This document shows, one piece after another, positions 7,639 through 15,619 of a DNA stretch of 64,000 bases; positions within the stretch are counted from its first letter, which is position 1; the number at the start of each line of letters is the position of its first letter. The stretch is from UBA12087 sp964370815 (GTDB lineage Bacteria > Chloroflexota > Anaerolineae > Anaerolineales > Villigracilaceae): positions 27,402-91,401 of the forward strand of contig CAYJKQ010000010.1 in assembly GCA_964370815.1 (NCBI GenBank), in the 5' to 3' direction. The notes below the pieces were generated by a model. It did not search any database and was not told the DNA's origin. It worked only from the letters and a program-made list of their open reading frames with translations. Made by a program: the position numbers and the translations under genes.

Positions 7639-8973
7639 ATGCCTGAAGCAACATTCCATTTTCCACGCGGTTTTCTTTGGGGGACTGCCACCGCTTCACA
7701 CCAGGTGGAAGGCAACAATTCCAATAACAATTGGTGGGATTGGGAGCAGCAACCCGGTCGTATTCAGCAAGGTCATAAATCTGCCCTGGCTTGCGATTGG
7801 TGGGGGGGACGCTGGCAGGAAGATTTCGATCGTGCAGCCGAAGGCGGACAAAATGCGCATCGTTTCTCGGTCGAATGGAGTCGCATCCAACCCACCCCTG
7901 ATACTTGGGATGAGTCTGCTCTCGAAAAGTACCGCCAGATGCTGCAGAGTTTGCGGGATCGCAACATGCTGCCCCTGGTAAGCTTGCATCACTTCAGCGA
8001 TCCTCTCTGGCTCACACAACAGGGCGGCTGGGAAAACCCGCAAGTGGTTGCAAAGTTCGAAAAATTTGTTGGCAAGACTGTGGAAGCCCTCAAAGAGTAT
8101 GTCAGCCTTTGGTGTACCATCAACGAACCCAATGTATATGTGCTGGGCGGTTATATCTCCGGGGATTTCCCGCCTGGAAAAAAGAATTTCAAACTGGCTA
8201 TGCAGGTCATGGCTAATATGCTTCGTGGACACGCTGCTGCCTATCGGGCTATCCACAACATCCAGCCTGAAGCGCGCGTTGGTTATGCTTTACATTACAG
8301 GCCAGTGGTACCAGCTTTGTCCTGGTTTCCACTCGATCGAATGGCAGCCAACCTGCACTATAAGGGCATCAACATGGCTTTCCCTTCTGCATTATCCAGC
8401 GGTGTGATGCAAACGGTGATCGGCAATGTGCGCATACCTGAAGCGAAAGGTACACAGGATTATCTGGGGTTAAACTACTACAATACGCTGACAGTAAAAT
8501 TTGACCTGTTTAATCCAGGTGAATTGTTTGGGCGTGCCTTTTACCCTGCGGGAACCGATCTGAGTGATAATGGTTTTAATGCTAATATCCCCGATGGGTT
8601 GTTCTCGACTCTAAAATGGGCTGTTCGTACTTATCCTGGCTTGCCGATCATCATTACCGAGAACGGTATTGAATGCGCCGATGACCATATTCGGCCGCGC
8701 TATATAGCCGAGCATGTGCTCAAGCTTTGGAGGGCGGTCAATTTCAATTGGCCAATCAAGGGCTATTTCCATTGGTCCCTTGTGGACAATTTTGAATGGG
8801 AGCGAGGCTGGACGCAGCGCTTTGGGCTATGGGCGCTCGATCCCGAGACTCAGGAACGCACCAAACGACCCAGTGCAGACCTTTATGCTGAGATCTGCAA
8901 AGAAAACGGGCTTTCCAGCCAGATGGTACGTCAATATTGCCCGGAAGTCTTCGAGAAGCTCTTCCCGGGATAA
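7639..8973 (+). CDS. Glycoside hydrolase family 1 beta-glucosidase
   Basis: A 444-residue GH1 enzyme, a retaining beta-glycosidase cleaving terminal beta-D-glucosides or related disaccharides in the cytoplasm (no signal peptide). The N-terminal FLWGTATASHQVEG is the family signature. The acid/base Glu is Glu163 in TINEPNVY and the nucleophile is Glu341 in ITENGIE. The C-terminal FHWSLVDNFEWERG forms the aglycone-site Trp/Glu region. The ATG at 7639 is chosen because GGAGG lies at 7629-7633; the frame is open much further upstream but without family similarity. It is monocistronic, ending in a strong hairpin, with a palindromic operator candidate in front. Confidence 0.93.
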   Translation: MPEATFHFPRGFLWGTATASHQVEGNNSNNNWWDWEQQPGRIQQGHKSALACDWWGGRWQEDFDRAAEGGQNAHRFSVEWSRIQPTPDTWDESALEKYRQMLQSLRDRNMLPLVSLHHFSDPLWLTQQGGWENPQVVAKFEKFVGKTVEALKEYVSLWCTINEPNVYVLGGYISGDFPPGKKNFKLAMQVMANMLRGHAAAYRAIHNIQPEARVGYALHYRPVVPALSWFPLDRMAANLHYKGINMAFPSALSSGVMQTVIGNVRIPEAKGTQDYLGLNYYNTLTVKFDLFNPGELFGRAFYPAGTDLSDNGFNANIPDGLFSTLKWAVRTYPGLPIIITENGIECADDHIRPRYIAEHVLKLWRAVNFNWPIKGYFHWSLVDNFEWERGWTQRFGLWALDPETQERTKRPSADLYAEICKENGLSSQMVRQYCPEVFEKLFPG

Positions 8974-9019
8974 AAGAAATAGCCTCCCGGCGATCTTCTT
9001 CACCGGGAGGCTATTTCTT
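8974..9019. terminator. Bidirectional hairpin terminator between the GH1 gene and kbl
   Basis: Arms of 17 bases at 8974-8990 and 9003-9019 are perfectly complementary (core GCCTCCCGG / CCGGGAGGC), with A- and T-rich outer ends on both strands. It starts right after the TAA stop of the GH1 gene. Confidence 0.85.
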
Positions 9020-9030
9020 ACTAAAAAGCA

Positions 9031-9054
9031 AGCTAACTGCTCAGGTCAAGACCC
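9031..9054 (-). repeat. Dispersed motif copy C (reverse orientation)
   Basis: Read on the minus strand this is GGGTCTTGACCTGAGCAGTT followed by AGCT, matching copies at 3717-3742 and 7475-7499. Its left part overlaps the hairpin at 9049-9082. Confidence 0.45.
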
Positions 9055-9082
9055 TAAAGGTTTTTAAGAACCTTTAGGGTCT
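9049..9082. repeat. Long perfect inverted repeat, REP-like
   Basis: Arms AGACCCTAAAGGTT (9049-9062) and AACCTTTAGGGTCT (9069-9082) are perfectly complementary around a six-base loop. A second palindrome, GACCTT-A-AAGGTC, lies at 9145-9157. The nearby terminator at 8974-9019 already serves both genes, so this block looks like a REP-type dispersed element. Confidence 0.6.
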
Positions 9083-9176
9083 GCTAAAGAATTAGAAGGT
9101 TTTGCCCGATATTCATGCTGACGATCACTCTCTTTTTCAGAGTAGACCTTAAAGGTCGGAGAGTTTGCGAAGCAGG

Positions 9177-10361
9177 TTAGATCACACCAAGTTTTTTGCC
9201 CACACGGGAAAAAGCTTTCAGACCTTCATCAAGATCTGCCTGGCTGTGGGCAGCTGAGATCATGACGCGAATACGCGCCTTGCCTTGTGGTACGGTTGGG
9301 AAACCGAGCGCCATGCCGAATACACCGGCTTCGTAGAGTTCCCGGCTGAATTGTTGTGCCAACGGAGCTTCACCCAGCATGACCGGTGTTATAGGTGTGG
9401 TGCTGACACCAGTATCAAACCCAAGCGTCTTCATTTCAGCTTTAAAGTATCTGGCATTCTCCCATAAACGATCCACCAGTTCTGTAGACTTCTCCAACAG
9501 ATCAACTGCCGCAATACAGGAGGCTACATCCGGAACGGTCATGGCAGAAGAGAACAGGAACGGGCGACCTCGCTGGCGTAACCACTCCACGATTACAGGG
9601 CTGCCTGCCACAACTCCCCCCATCACCCCAAAGGCTTTCGACATGGTACCAACTTCCACATCCACCTTGCCGTGCAGACCAAAGTGATCCACAATGCCGC
9701 GTCCACCCTTACCCAGTACGCCCTCGCCGTGAGCATCATCCACCATCAGCAAAATTTCATGGCGGTCAGCAACCACGTAGATTTCATCCAGCGGAGCCAC
9801 ATCTCCATCCATGCTGAAAACACCATCCGTGACGATCAATGCTCGCCGGTATTGTGCGAGATTCTCTTTGATCATTTGTTCAAGAGAAGTCGCATCGCAA
9901 TGCTCATAAGCGATGATCTTGGCACCGGATAGGCGGCAGCCATCAATTATGGAGGCATGGTTCAATCGATCTGAGAAGATCACATCTTCCTTGCCAACCA
10001 GGACGGGGATTGTAGCCAGGTTGGCTGTAAAACCGGATTGGAAGGTGATGGCACTCTCGACACCCTTGAACTTCGCCATGCGTTTTTCCAACTCGATATG
10101 CAGGTCCATCGTCCCGGCAATACTACGCACTGCGCCAGGTCCTACTCCATATTTGTCCGTGGCTTTTTTGCAGGCTGCCACAATGGCGGGGTGGTTTGCC
10201 AACCCCAGATAATTATTCGAACAAAAATTGAGTACTTTTCTGCCATCCACCAAAAGCCAGGCACCCTGGGCTGAGCCAATTGTGCGGATGCGATTATACA
10301 GACCGGCTTCTTTAAGTGTCTCGATTTCCTTTTTTATCCAATCGATTTTGGACATGTTCAT
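9177..10361 (-). CDS. kbl: Glycine C-acetyltransferase (2-amino-3-ketobutyrate CoA ligase)
   Basis: A 394-residue PLP enzyme of the alpha-oxoamine synthase family that cleaves 2-amino-3-oxobutyrate with CoA to glycine and acetyl-CoA in threonine breakdown. The PLP Lys is Lys242 in GTMSKAFGVMGG; Asp208 and His211 in VDDAHGEG contact the cofactor; NFCSNNYLGL at the N-terminus is the family signature. Related enzymes (BioF, HemA) are alternatives, but the length and the motif context favour Kbl. No threonine dehydrogenase gene is adjacent. Start at 10361, or two codons later; GGAG precedes both. Confidence 0.88.
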   Translation of the reverse strand: MNMSKIDWIKKEIETLKEAGLYNRIRTIGSAQGAWLLVDGRKVLNFCSNNYLGLANHPAIVAACKKATDKYGVGPGAVRSIAGTMDLHIELEKRMAKFKGVESAITFQSGFTANLATIPVLVGKEDVIFSDRLNHASIIDGCRLSGAKIIAYEHCDATSLEQMIKENLAQYRRALIVTDGVFSMDGDVAPLDEIYVVADRHEILLMVDDAHGEGVLGKGGRGIVDHFGLHGKVDVEVGTMSKAFGVMGGVVAGSPVIVEWLRQRGRPFLFSSAMTVPDVASCIAAVDLLEKSTELVDRLWENARYFKAEMKTLGFDTGVSTTPITPVMLGEAPLAQQFSRELYEAGVFGMALGFPTVPQGKARIRVMISAAHSQADLDEGLKAFSRVGKKLGVI

Positions 10362-10472
10362 CTCCTATAACGTAGGGTTTCATCTCATTAACTTGGGGGA
10401 AAGAATAAAGGCTGTTGGCTGCTTAACTCGCATGCTGATACCATTTCCCATCATTAGTGATAGTTACAGTTT

Positions 10473-12155
10473 TTATTCGTGATGGATATCACCAATGTTG
10501 ATTATATCCGTTTTTATGGCATCGTCTGTTAACAAGCCAAGCTCTCCCAGGGCAGCCAGGATTTTTACATGTGCACCGGGTTTTACTACAACTGTGGTGG
10601 GTCCGAGTACTTCTCCCAGGAATCTTCCCGCCCGGGAATTACGCAGCTCCTCCAGCACTTCCGGTCGGCTTAATCGCAAGACGACTGGTTGCTCCAGGCG
10701 CGCTTCGGTCCCGTTCAATTCCCAGCGGGTCAACGCGCGCACAAAAGGTGGTGGAAGGGGTGCTGCGGAATACTTATGTAACAGGGCAAGTAATTGTGAA
10801 ATCTTTAAGCCCTGTTTTAGGGCATTTTTAAGGGAAGCAGGTGTCAGGCGATAATGATATTCCTCTTTTTTGGGAGTTTCCCACTCACTGAATCGTGCCA
10901 CCTGGTAACGGACAGAACGAGGTATTTGAACAGGGATTGAAATACGCCCATTTGCAGCCGCATGTAGCTTGCCATCCTCGCGCTGCAAACCCTGTGGAGG
11001 GCGGTTCTTTAATAGATCAGTTGACCAGTTGGTTAGGCGGAAGGAAGTTGCCACGCCTTCTGCTTCTGCTGAAGCAAGATCTACAATTCCCAGCCAGAAA
11101 AGAGGACCAGTCAACAGGTAACGGATAAGCGCTCCATCAACATCTTCCCAGTGCATAAAACCATGTAAGAAGGTATCATCTGTCTCCCGCCGGATCAACC
11201 AGGAGTCAAAATCACCGGCAGGTCGCTCAAAATCTGGGTTTGTTTCACGGATCATGTGCACAAAGGATGAAAGATTCCACCATTTGCCTTGTGGTATTCT
11301 GCTCAACAATTCCAGGACGAACTGTCGGGTTGCGTATGGGTCATTGTACCAGGTTCCTTCGCACACCAACCCCGGAACCTGATATAGCTCGTTGAAGCTG
11401 ACAGAGTTTTGCCAGGCGTGTACCAATCCAGCCAACGCTTCCGATCGGGGTTTTTCAAGGAAATTTTTTATCAATTCGAGTTGTAAGGCTGGTATTGTCG
11501 TGGCATCCTTTGGTACATTGATCAAGCTGGCTGCCAATAGGAATTCCCTTAACACCCTTTCTGGAACGCTTAAAGAAACATTGTCCGGTAAAACCTTCCA
11601 TCCCATTCGCATGGCAGTCAGCAAAGTGCAGGCGTCATCCAGAATTCGATCACTGCTCAGGGTTGCATGGTTGCGCTCTAGAGGCGAAGCCAGTCGCCCG
11701 GGAACCAGGTCAGTGGTACCATCTTTGGGTGGCAGGAGCAATAAGAGATCATCAGGAATGTATGCAAACTCCTGTGGTCCTGATACTGTCTCAAAAAAAG
11801 CACGCCCTACCAGGGCGCGATAGAATAATACCTCCGTCGAGGAGATAGGTGATAGATACACTTGCTCCCGATCACGTCGACCGGATCCGGCATCGCGCAG
11901 TTCGCCAAAGCGACGCGTGAAATCTTGCCAGGGTACGCGTCCTTTCTCTGTTAGTAGCACCTTCAATGCTTTTTTTGCCTCGGTTGGCAGGGTATCAATG
12001 ATCTCAACCACCAGTTGACCCTCCAGCAGTCCATCAGCCAACTCCTGTAAAGCTCCTTGCTTGTCGGGTGATGACAGTTCCTGTCCCCACAAACTTGCCA
12101 CAATTCGCAGGTGACCGAGATCGTAGGATTGGAGTGAATGGATAAGGTCAGGCAT
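10473..12155 (-). CDS. Helicase-associated (XPB/Ssl2-like) domain protein without a motor
   Basis: A 560-residue mainly helical protein beginning MPDLIHSLQSYDLGHLRIVA. The pattern of its N-terminal repeats (ELADGLLEG, LPTEAKKALKVLLTEKGRVPW) resembles the helicase-associated N-terminal domain of bacterial XPB-type helicases. It has no Walker A, DEAH or other motor motif anywhere, so the domain stands alone. The C-terminal half (RSVRYQVARFSEWETPKKEEYHYRLTP, LLALLHKY) fits the same family. The function of stand-alone versions is not known to me. It follows the lipid kinase gene by nine bases and is probably cotranscribed with it. Family call is from memory of the pattern and moderately secure. 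Confidence 0.6.
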   Translation of the reverse strand: MPDLIHSLQSYDLGHLRIVASLWGQELSSPDKQGALQELADGLLEGQLVVEIIDTLPTEAKKALKVLLTEKGRVPWQDFTRRFGELRDAGSGRRDREQVYLSPISSTEVLFYRALVGRAFFETVSGPQEFAYIPDDLLLLLPPKDGTTDLVPGRLASPLERNHATLSSDRILDDACTLLTAMRMGWKVLPDNVSLSVPERVLREFLLAASLINVPKDATTIPALQLELIKNFLEKPRSEALAGLVHAWQNSVSFNELYQVPGLVCEGTWYNDPYATRQFVLELLSRIPQGKWWNLSSFVHMIRETNPDFERPAGDFDSWLIRRETDDTFLHGFMHWEDVDGALIRYLLTGPLFWLGIVDLASAEAEGVATSFRLTNWSTDLLKNRPPQGLQREDGKLHAAANGRISIPVQIPRSVRYQVARFSEWETPKKEEYHYRLTPASLKNALKQGLKISQLLALLHKYSAAPLPPPFVRALTRWELNGTEARLEQPVVLRLSRPEVLEELRNSRAGRFLGEVLGPTTVVVKPGAHVKILAALGELGLLTDDAIKTDIINIGDIHHE

Positions 12156-12164
12156 GATTATAAA

Positions 12165-13085
12165 TTAAGATGGTTTGATTATCTGTAGTGCGTTTGGAAG
12201 GATCTCAAATGACAGATCTCTAACTTTTGAACCAAAACCCGAGAAGATTTCACCATCTGTATGTATATAAAGTGGATTGTCAGAAGTAAGACTCAATTTG
12301 CGAAATGTGCCCATGCGAACTTGTTTAAAATTTCCATGCGTACCTTTCATGACTTCAGGTATCAGCCGGAACATCATCAAGCGCGAAACTTTACCGATAC
12401 TGGCGTATTGAAAAATCCCGTCATTTGGGCGGGCATCAGGGGCGACCAGGAAACCACCCCCTTCGCGTGGTCCATTGCACATCACGAACATGACATTTGG
12501 TCCTTCCCAGGTTTCCTCATCGGTTTCCACTTTCAAATTGGTTGGCTCAAAGTTTAGAATGATGGTTTGAATGACTGCCACCAGGTACATCAAGAATCCG
12601 CGTAAGAAGGGAAGCTGATGTGAACGGATGGTGGTGATTGCGTCAAAACCTATACCGATTGTATTATCCACATATTCCACCCGGCCATCTTCAGCTTTTA
12701 AAACACCCACATCTAAATCTCCGGGTTCTCCATATAAAGCCAGGTTAAGTGCCTCCAATGGGTTAATAGGAATTCCTGCAGCATGGGCAAAATCGTTTCC
12801 AGAGCCAGCTGGTACTACTCCGAATATGGGTCGCTGTTTTTCAGGTAATTGCATCAATCCATTGATTACTTCATGGACCGTGCCATCCCCTCCGACTGCG
12901 ATCACGCGCTCATAGCCTTGTTCACCAGCCTGGCGGGTTAACTCCAAGGCATGGGTGGGGTAAACAGTTCCTGCCCAATCAGCATTCCCATATTCAGCGA
13001 TGATAGGGCGCAAGTCACGAGCGACTTTCCACGCATTTCCCATATCCGCCATGGGATTCAAGATCAATTTGACTTTACGGTTCAC
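12165..13085 (-). CDS. Diacylglycerol kinase family lipid kinase (YegS/DgkB type)
   Basis: A 306-residue protein with the DAGK catalytic domain. The nucleotide-binding GGDGT is at residues 65-69 in VIAVGGDGTVHEVINGL, followed by VVPAGSGNDFAHAAGIP near residue 94 and a C-terminal beta-sandwich. It phosphorylates a lipid hydroxyl such as diacylglycerol; which one cannot be told. N-terminal LILNPMADMGNA is the usual first strand. It leads a two-gene unit with the helicase-like protein. Confidence 0.88.
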   Translation of the reverse strand: MNRKVKLILNPMADMGNAWKVARDLRPIIAEYGNADWAGTVYPTHALELTRQAGEQGYERVIAVGGDGTVHEVINGLMQLPEKQRPIFGVVPAGSGNDFAHAAGIPINPLEALNLALYGEPGDLDVGVLKAEDGRVEYVDNTIGIGFDAITTIRSHQLPFLRGFLMYLVAVIQTIILNFEPTNLKVETDEETWEGPNVMFVMCNGPREGGGFLVAPDARPNDGIFQYASIGKVSRLMMFRLIPEVMKGTHGNFKQVRMGTFRKLSLTSDNPLYIHTDGEIFSGFGSKVRDLSFEILPNALQIIKPS

Positions 13086-13193
13086 AAATTTACCTCCTGT
13101 TTGGATTTATCAAGTATAACCCCCCGCCAGGTGATCAGATATCCAATATATTGAAAAGAATTGCAGATTTATATTTGGTTCTTTAATAATAAG

Positions 13194-13219
13194 CCTCCTC
13201 AAATTAATCTGGGAGGAAG
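13194..13219 (-). terminator. Probable terminator of the GAF-GGDEF gene
   Basis: On the minus strand CTTCCTC and GAGGAGG form a 7-bp stem with one wobble pair about 40 nt after the stop, followed by CTTATTATT. Confidence 0.4.
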
Positions 13220-13257
13220 CACCGATTACGATCTTAATATGTGGAAGTGATCAAATT

Positions 13258-14382
13258 TTATGTGGATGGAACCGATGGATCATTAGCGACTAAAAAACTC
13301 CCATGTTGGTGCCGCTTGGCCCGGTAGAGAGCTTCATCAGCAGCCCGCAATAGACCTGATGCTTCCAATCCATGTTGCGGATATATTGCAATTCCTCCCG
13401 AAAAATCAAGCTGTGGGGGAATTTCATCCGGTGTTACTATTTTAATACTTCGCAATTTTTCCTGTACCTTCTCTGCTACCAGCCGTGCAGATGCCAGGTC
13501 CGTATCTGGTAATATCAGGGTTAATTCATCACCGCCATAGCGGGCAAGAAAATCGGTTGAGCGTAGAGTTTCAGTAAGCGGTTCAAAAGCCTGGGAGAGA
13601 ACTTGGTCTCCAAAGACATGACCATAGGTATCATTAATGGTTTTAAATCCATCCAGGTCCATCATTACAACAGCCAGGGTTGACCCGGTTCGGGAGGCGC
13701 GTTTTACTTCAGCCTCCAATCGTTCATCCAATGCACGCCTGTTCGGTAGACCGGTCAGGCTGTCAAGGCGGGCTTCCTGAGTGGCATGTTCATGCATACC
13801 TGCATTGAAAATAGCAACTGCTGCCTGATCGGCCAGCATGCTCAGCAGACGTACCTCATCCTGGCTGAATCCACCTGCTGTGGTTCTCGCCAAATTCATG
13901 ACACCCTCAACTTTTGAACCTATCATTAAGGGGATGCCAATTATTGAGCCATGCCAACTGCGGGATGAGTTAATAAATAATGGGTGTGTTTGAAGATCTT
14001 CCACCACGATCAACTTTTTCTGTCTGGCAACCGTGGCTGTCAATCCATCCGACCGTGGTTTGGCAAATTCATGGTTTTTCTCCCCCTTGGAATCTAATGC
14101 TGCGCCAAAAGTCAGTGTACCCTCATCGAATAAGAAGATATTCACATCATCGGCATTTTTGATCAATCTCAGAGCTTCGCTGACCACTGTTTCAAGCACA
14201 GCTTTTAACTCCAGGCGGGAGGTTAGATTAATGCTAATTCGTCTGAGCGCATTCAATTCAGCAGATTGTTGTTTAAGGATCAATAAGAGATTATTGGAAT
14301 CGATTATGCTTTTCCCCAGATCTTGCAGGGTTTTTTCTTTGTCACTGACTTCAGGGGATATTTCTATTGCCTTGCCCAACAA
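13258..14382 (-). CDS. GAF-GGDEF diguanylate cyclase, N-terminus interrupted by an in-frame TAG
   Basis: The longest uninterrupted frame is 374 residues, starting from a TTG without a ribosome site. A coiled helix (residues 15-50) leads into a GAF domain (about 60-195) and a GGDEF domain with GGDEL at 283-287. RSTD at 274-277, five residues before it, is the RxxD product-inhibition site. The last F of GGDEF is L, which still allows activity in some enzymes. Upstream the same frame continues to an ATG at 14484 (MDLRVKILE), then one TAG at 14457-14455, then ARQELVLKDKITEE into the known protein. A CAG-to-TAG change would explain this. Either the gene is disrupted near codon 10 or translation restarts downstream. 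Confidence 0.8.
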   Translation of the reverse strand: MLGKAIEISPEVSDKEKTLQDLGKSIIDSNNLLLILKQQSAELNALRRISINLTSRLELKAVLETVVSEALRLIKNADDVNIFLFDEGTLTFGAALDSKGEKNHEFAKPRSDGLTATVARQKKLIVVEDLQTHPLFINSSRSWHGSIIGIPLMIGSKVEGVMNLARTTAGGFSQDEVRLLSMLADQAAVAIFNAGMHEHATQEARLDSLTGLPNRRALDERLEAEVKRASRTGSTLAVVMMDLDGFKTINDTYGHVFGDQVLSQAFEPLTETLRSTDFLARYGGDELTLILPDTDLASARLVAEKVQEKLRSIKIVTPDEIPPQLDFSGGIAIYPQHGLEASGLLRAADEALYRAKRHQHGSFLVANDPSVPST

Positions 14383-14484
14383 GTCGAACAGCGTTTGAAG
14401 AACCTCAAAGGTTTCTTCTGTGATTTTATCTTTCAGGACAAGTTCCTGACGAGCCTATTCCAAGATTTTTACACGAAGATCCAT

Positions 14485-14827
14485 TTATTAATTCCAGTCA
14501 TGAGAACCGTAATTGGAAATCGAATTATTGCGTTTGGATATTATTTTATATCATAAATACTTGCCAAAGTCCATCAAACAGGTAAGATTTTTTTTGTTGG
14601 GAACTCTATTCCTGCTCGTTTGATGGATATCCACATTTTGGATTGAGTAGGCAATACTTTTCTAATAATGCCTTTAGTAATTCTTGGTTGTTCCAAATGC
14701 AGTATTGATGCCGGTAATACCCGGCACTCCAACATCCGTGATGGTTGGATGACCATAAATTGTCAAATTAGGTAAGTTCTGTTAATGTATAATCAAATAA
14801 GCACCCACACACATCAAGGAGATTTCC
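14485..14827. other. 343-bp divergent intergenic region
   Basis: An AT-rich region between the GGDEF gene (minus) and the DprE2-like gene (plus). Only the -10 box at 14788-14793 and the AAGGAG ribosome site before 14828 stand out. No conserved frame or strong hairpin was seen. Confidence 0.4.
14788..14793 (+). promoter_or_regulatory. -10 box for the DprE2/DprE1-like operon
   Basis: TATAAT, preceded directly by TG, lies 35 bases before the start codon at 14828. No good -35 box is present at 16-18 bases. Confidence 0.4.
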
Positions 14828-15619
14828 ATGCCAGATTCCAAGAAACCATCTTTCCCGCACAGTACACCACTTCAACCCGGGCGAAAAGCCATCTTGGTAG
14901 GCGCATCCAGTGGGATTGGAGCCGCTCTGGCGCGTCAACTGGCAGATCAAGGATACAGTCTGGCATTGCTGGCGCGCCGCACGGAGTTGCTCACCACCCT
15001 GTGTGACGAGATCAACCATAAAGCCACCCATACGCGAGCCCGGGCTTACCATCATGATGTCAACGATTATGATGCCGTCCCTGCTCTCTTGAGATCCATT
15101 TTGGTAGATCTGGGAGGTGTGGATGTATTTATTTACAATTCCGGCATCTCTCTTCCCGTTGGGTTGAAAAAATTTGATTTCGATAAAGACCGTCGCACCC
15201 TCGAAGTCAATTTTCTGGGTGCGCTTGCCTGGTTGAATCCGGTGGCGGCGATGTTCCAAAGTCTGAAAAGTGGACAGATCGTCGGAATTTCATCTGTCGC
15301 TGGTGAGCGTGGTCGGGTGGGTAACCCTTCTTACAATGCCTCCAAAGCAGCCCTGACCAGTTATCTTGAGGCGCTTCGCAACCGCCTGACACGCTATGGT
15401 GTGCATGTGCTCACAGTCAAACCAGGGTTTGTGGAAACAGATCTATTGGCGGGTGCAAAACGCACTTTCTGGGTCATATCTCCTGAACAGGCTGCCCGGG
15501 ATATATGTAAAGCCATCCGCACTCGCAGACAGGACATCTACACACCTGCCCGTTGGCGGTGGGTTATGTTGGTCATTCGCAACATCCCATCTTTTATCTT
15601 TAGAAAAATGGTTTTCTAA
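14828..15619 (+). CDS. SDR oxidoreductase, DprE2-like
   Basis: A 263-residue classical SDR with GASSGIG in the N-terminal Rossmann loop, FIYNSGIS, the catalytic Ser in VGISSVAGE and YNASKAAL (Tyr, Lys). The stop overlaps the ATG of the next gene by one base (TAATG), so translation is coupled. The partner is an FAD oxidase related to DprE1, and in actinobacteria DprE1 and DprE2 together epimerise decaprenylphosphoryl ribose to arabinose. The pairing makes a DprE2-like keto-reductase the best guess, but arabinan synthesis is not expected in this group, so the substrate may be another polyprenyl-linked or free sugar. Confidence 0.72.
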   Translation: MPDSKKPSFPHSTPLQPGRKAILVGASSGIGAALARQLADQGYSLALLARRTELLTTLCDEINHKATHTRARAYHHDVNDYDAVPALLRSILVDLGGVDVFIYNSGISLPVGLKKFDFDKDRRTLEVNFLGALAWLNPVAAMFQSLKSGQIVGISSVAGERGRVGNPSYNASKAALTSYLEALRNRLTRYGVHVLTVKPGFVETDLLAGAKRTFWVISPEQAARDICKAIRTRRQDIYTPARWRWVMLVIRNIPSFIFRKMVF

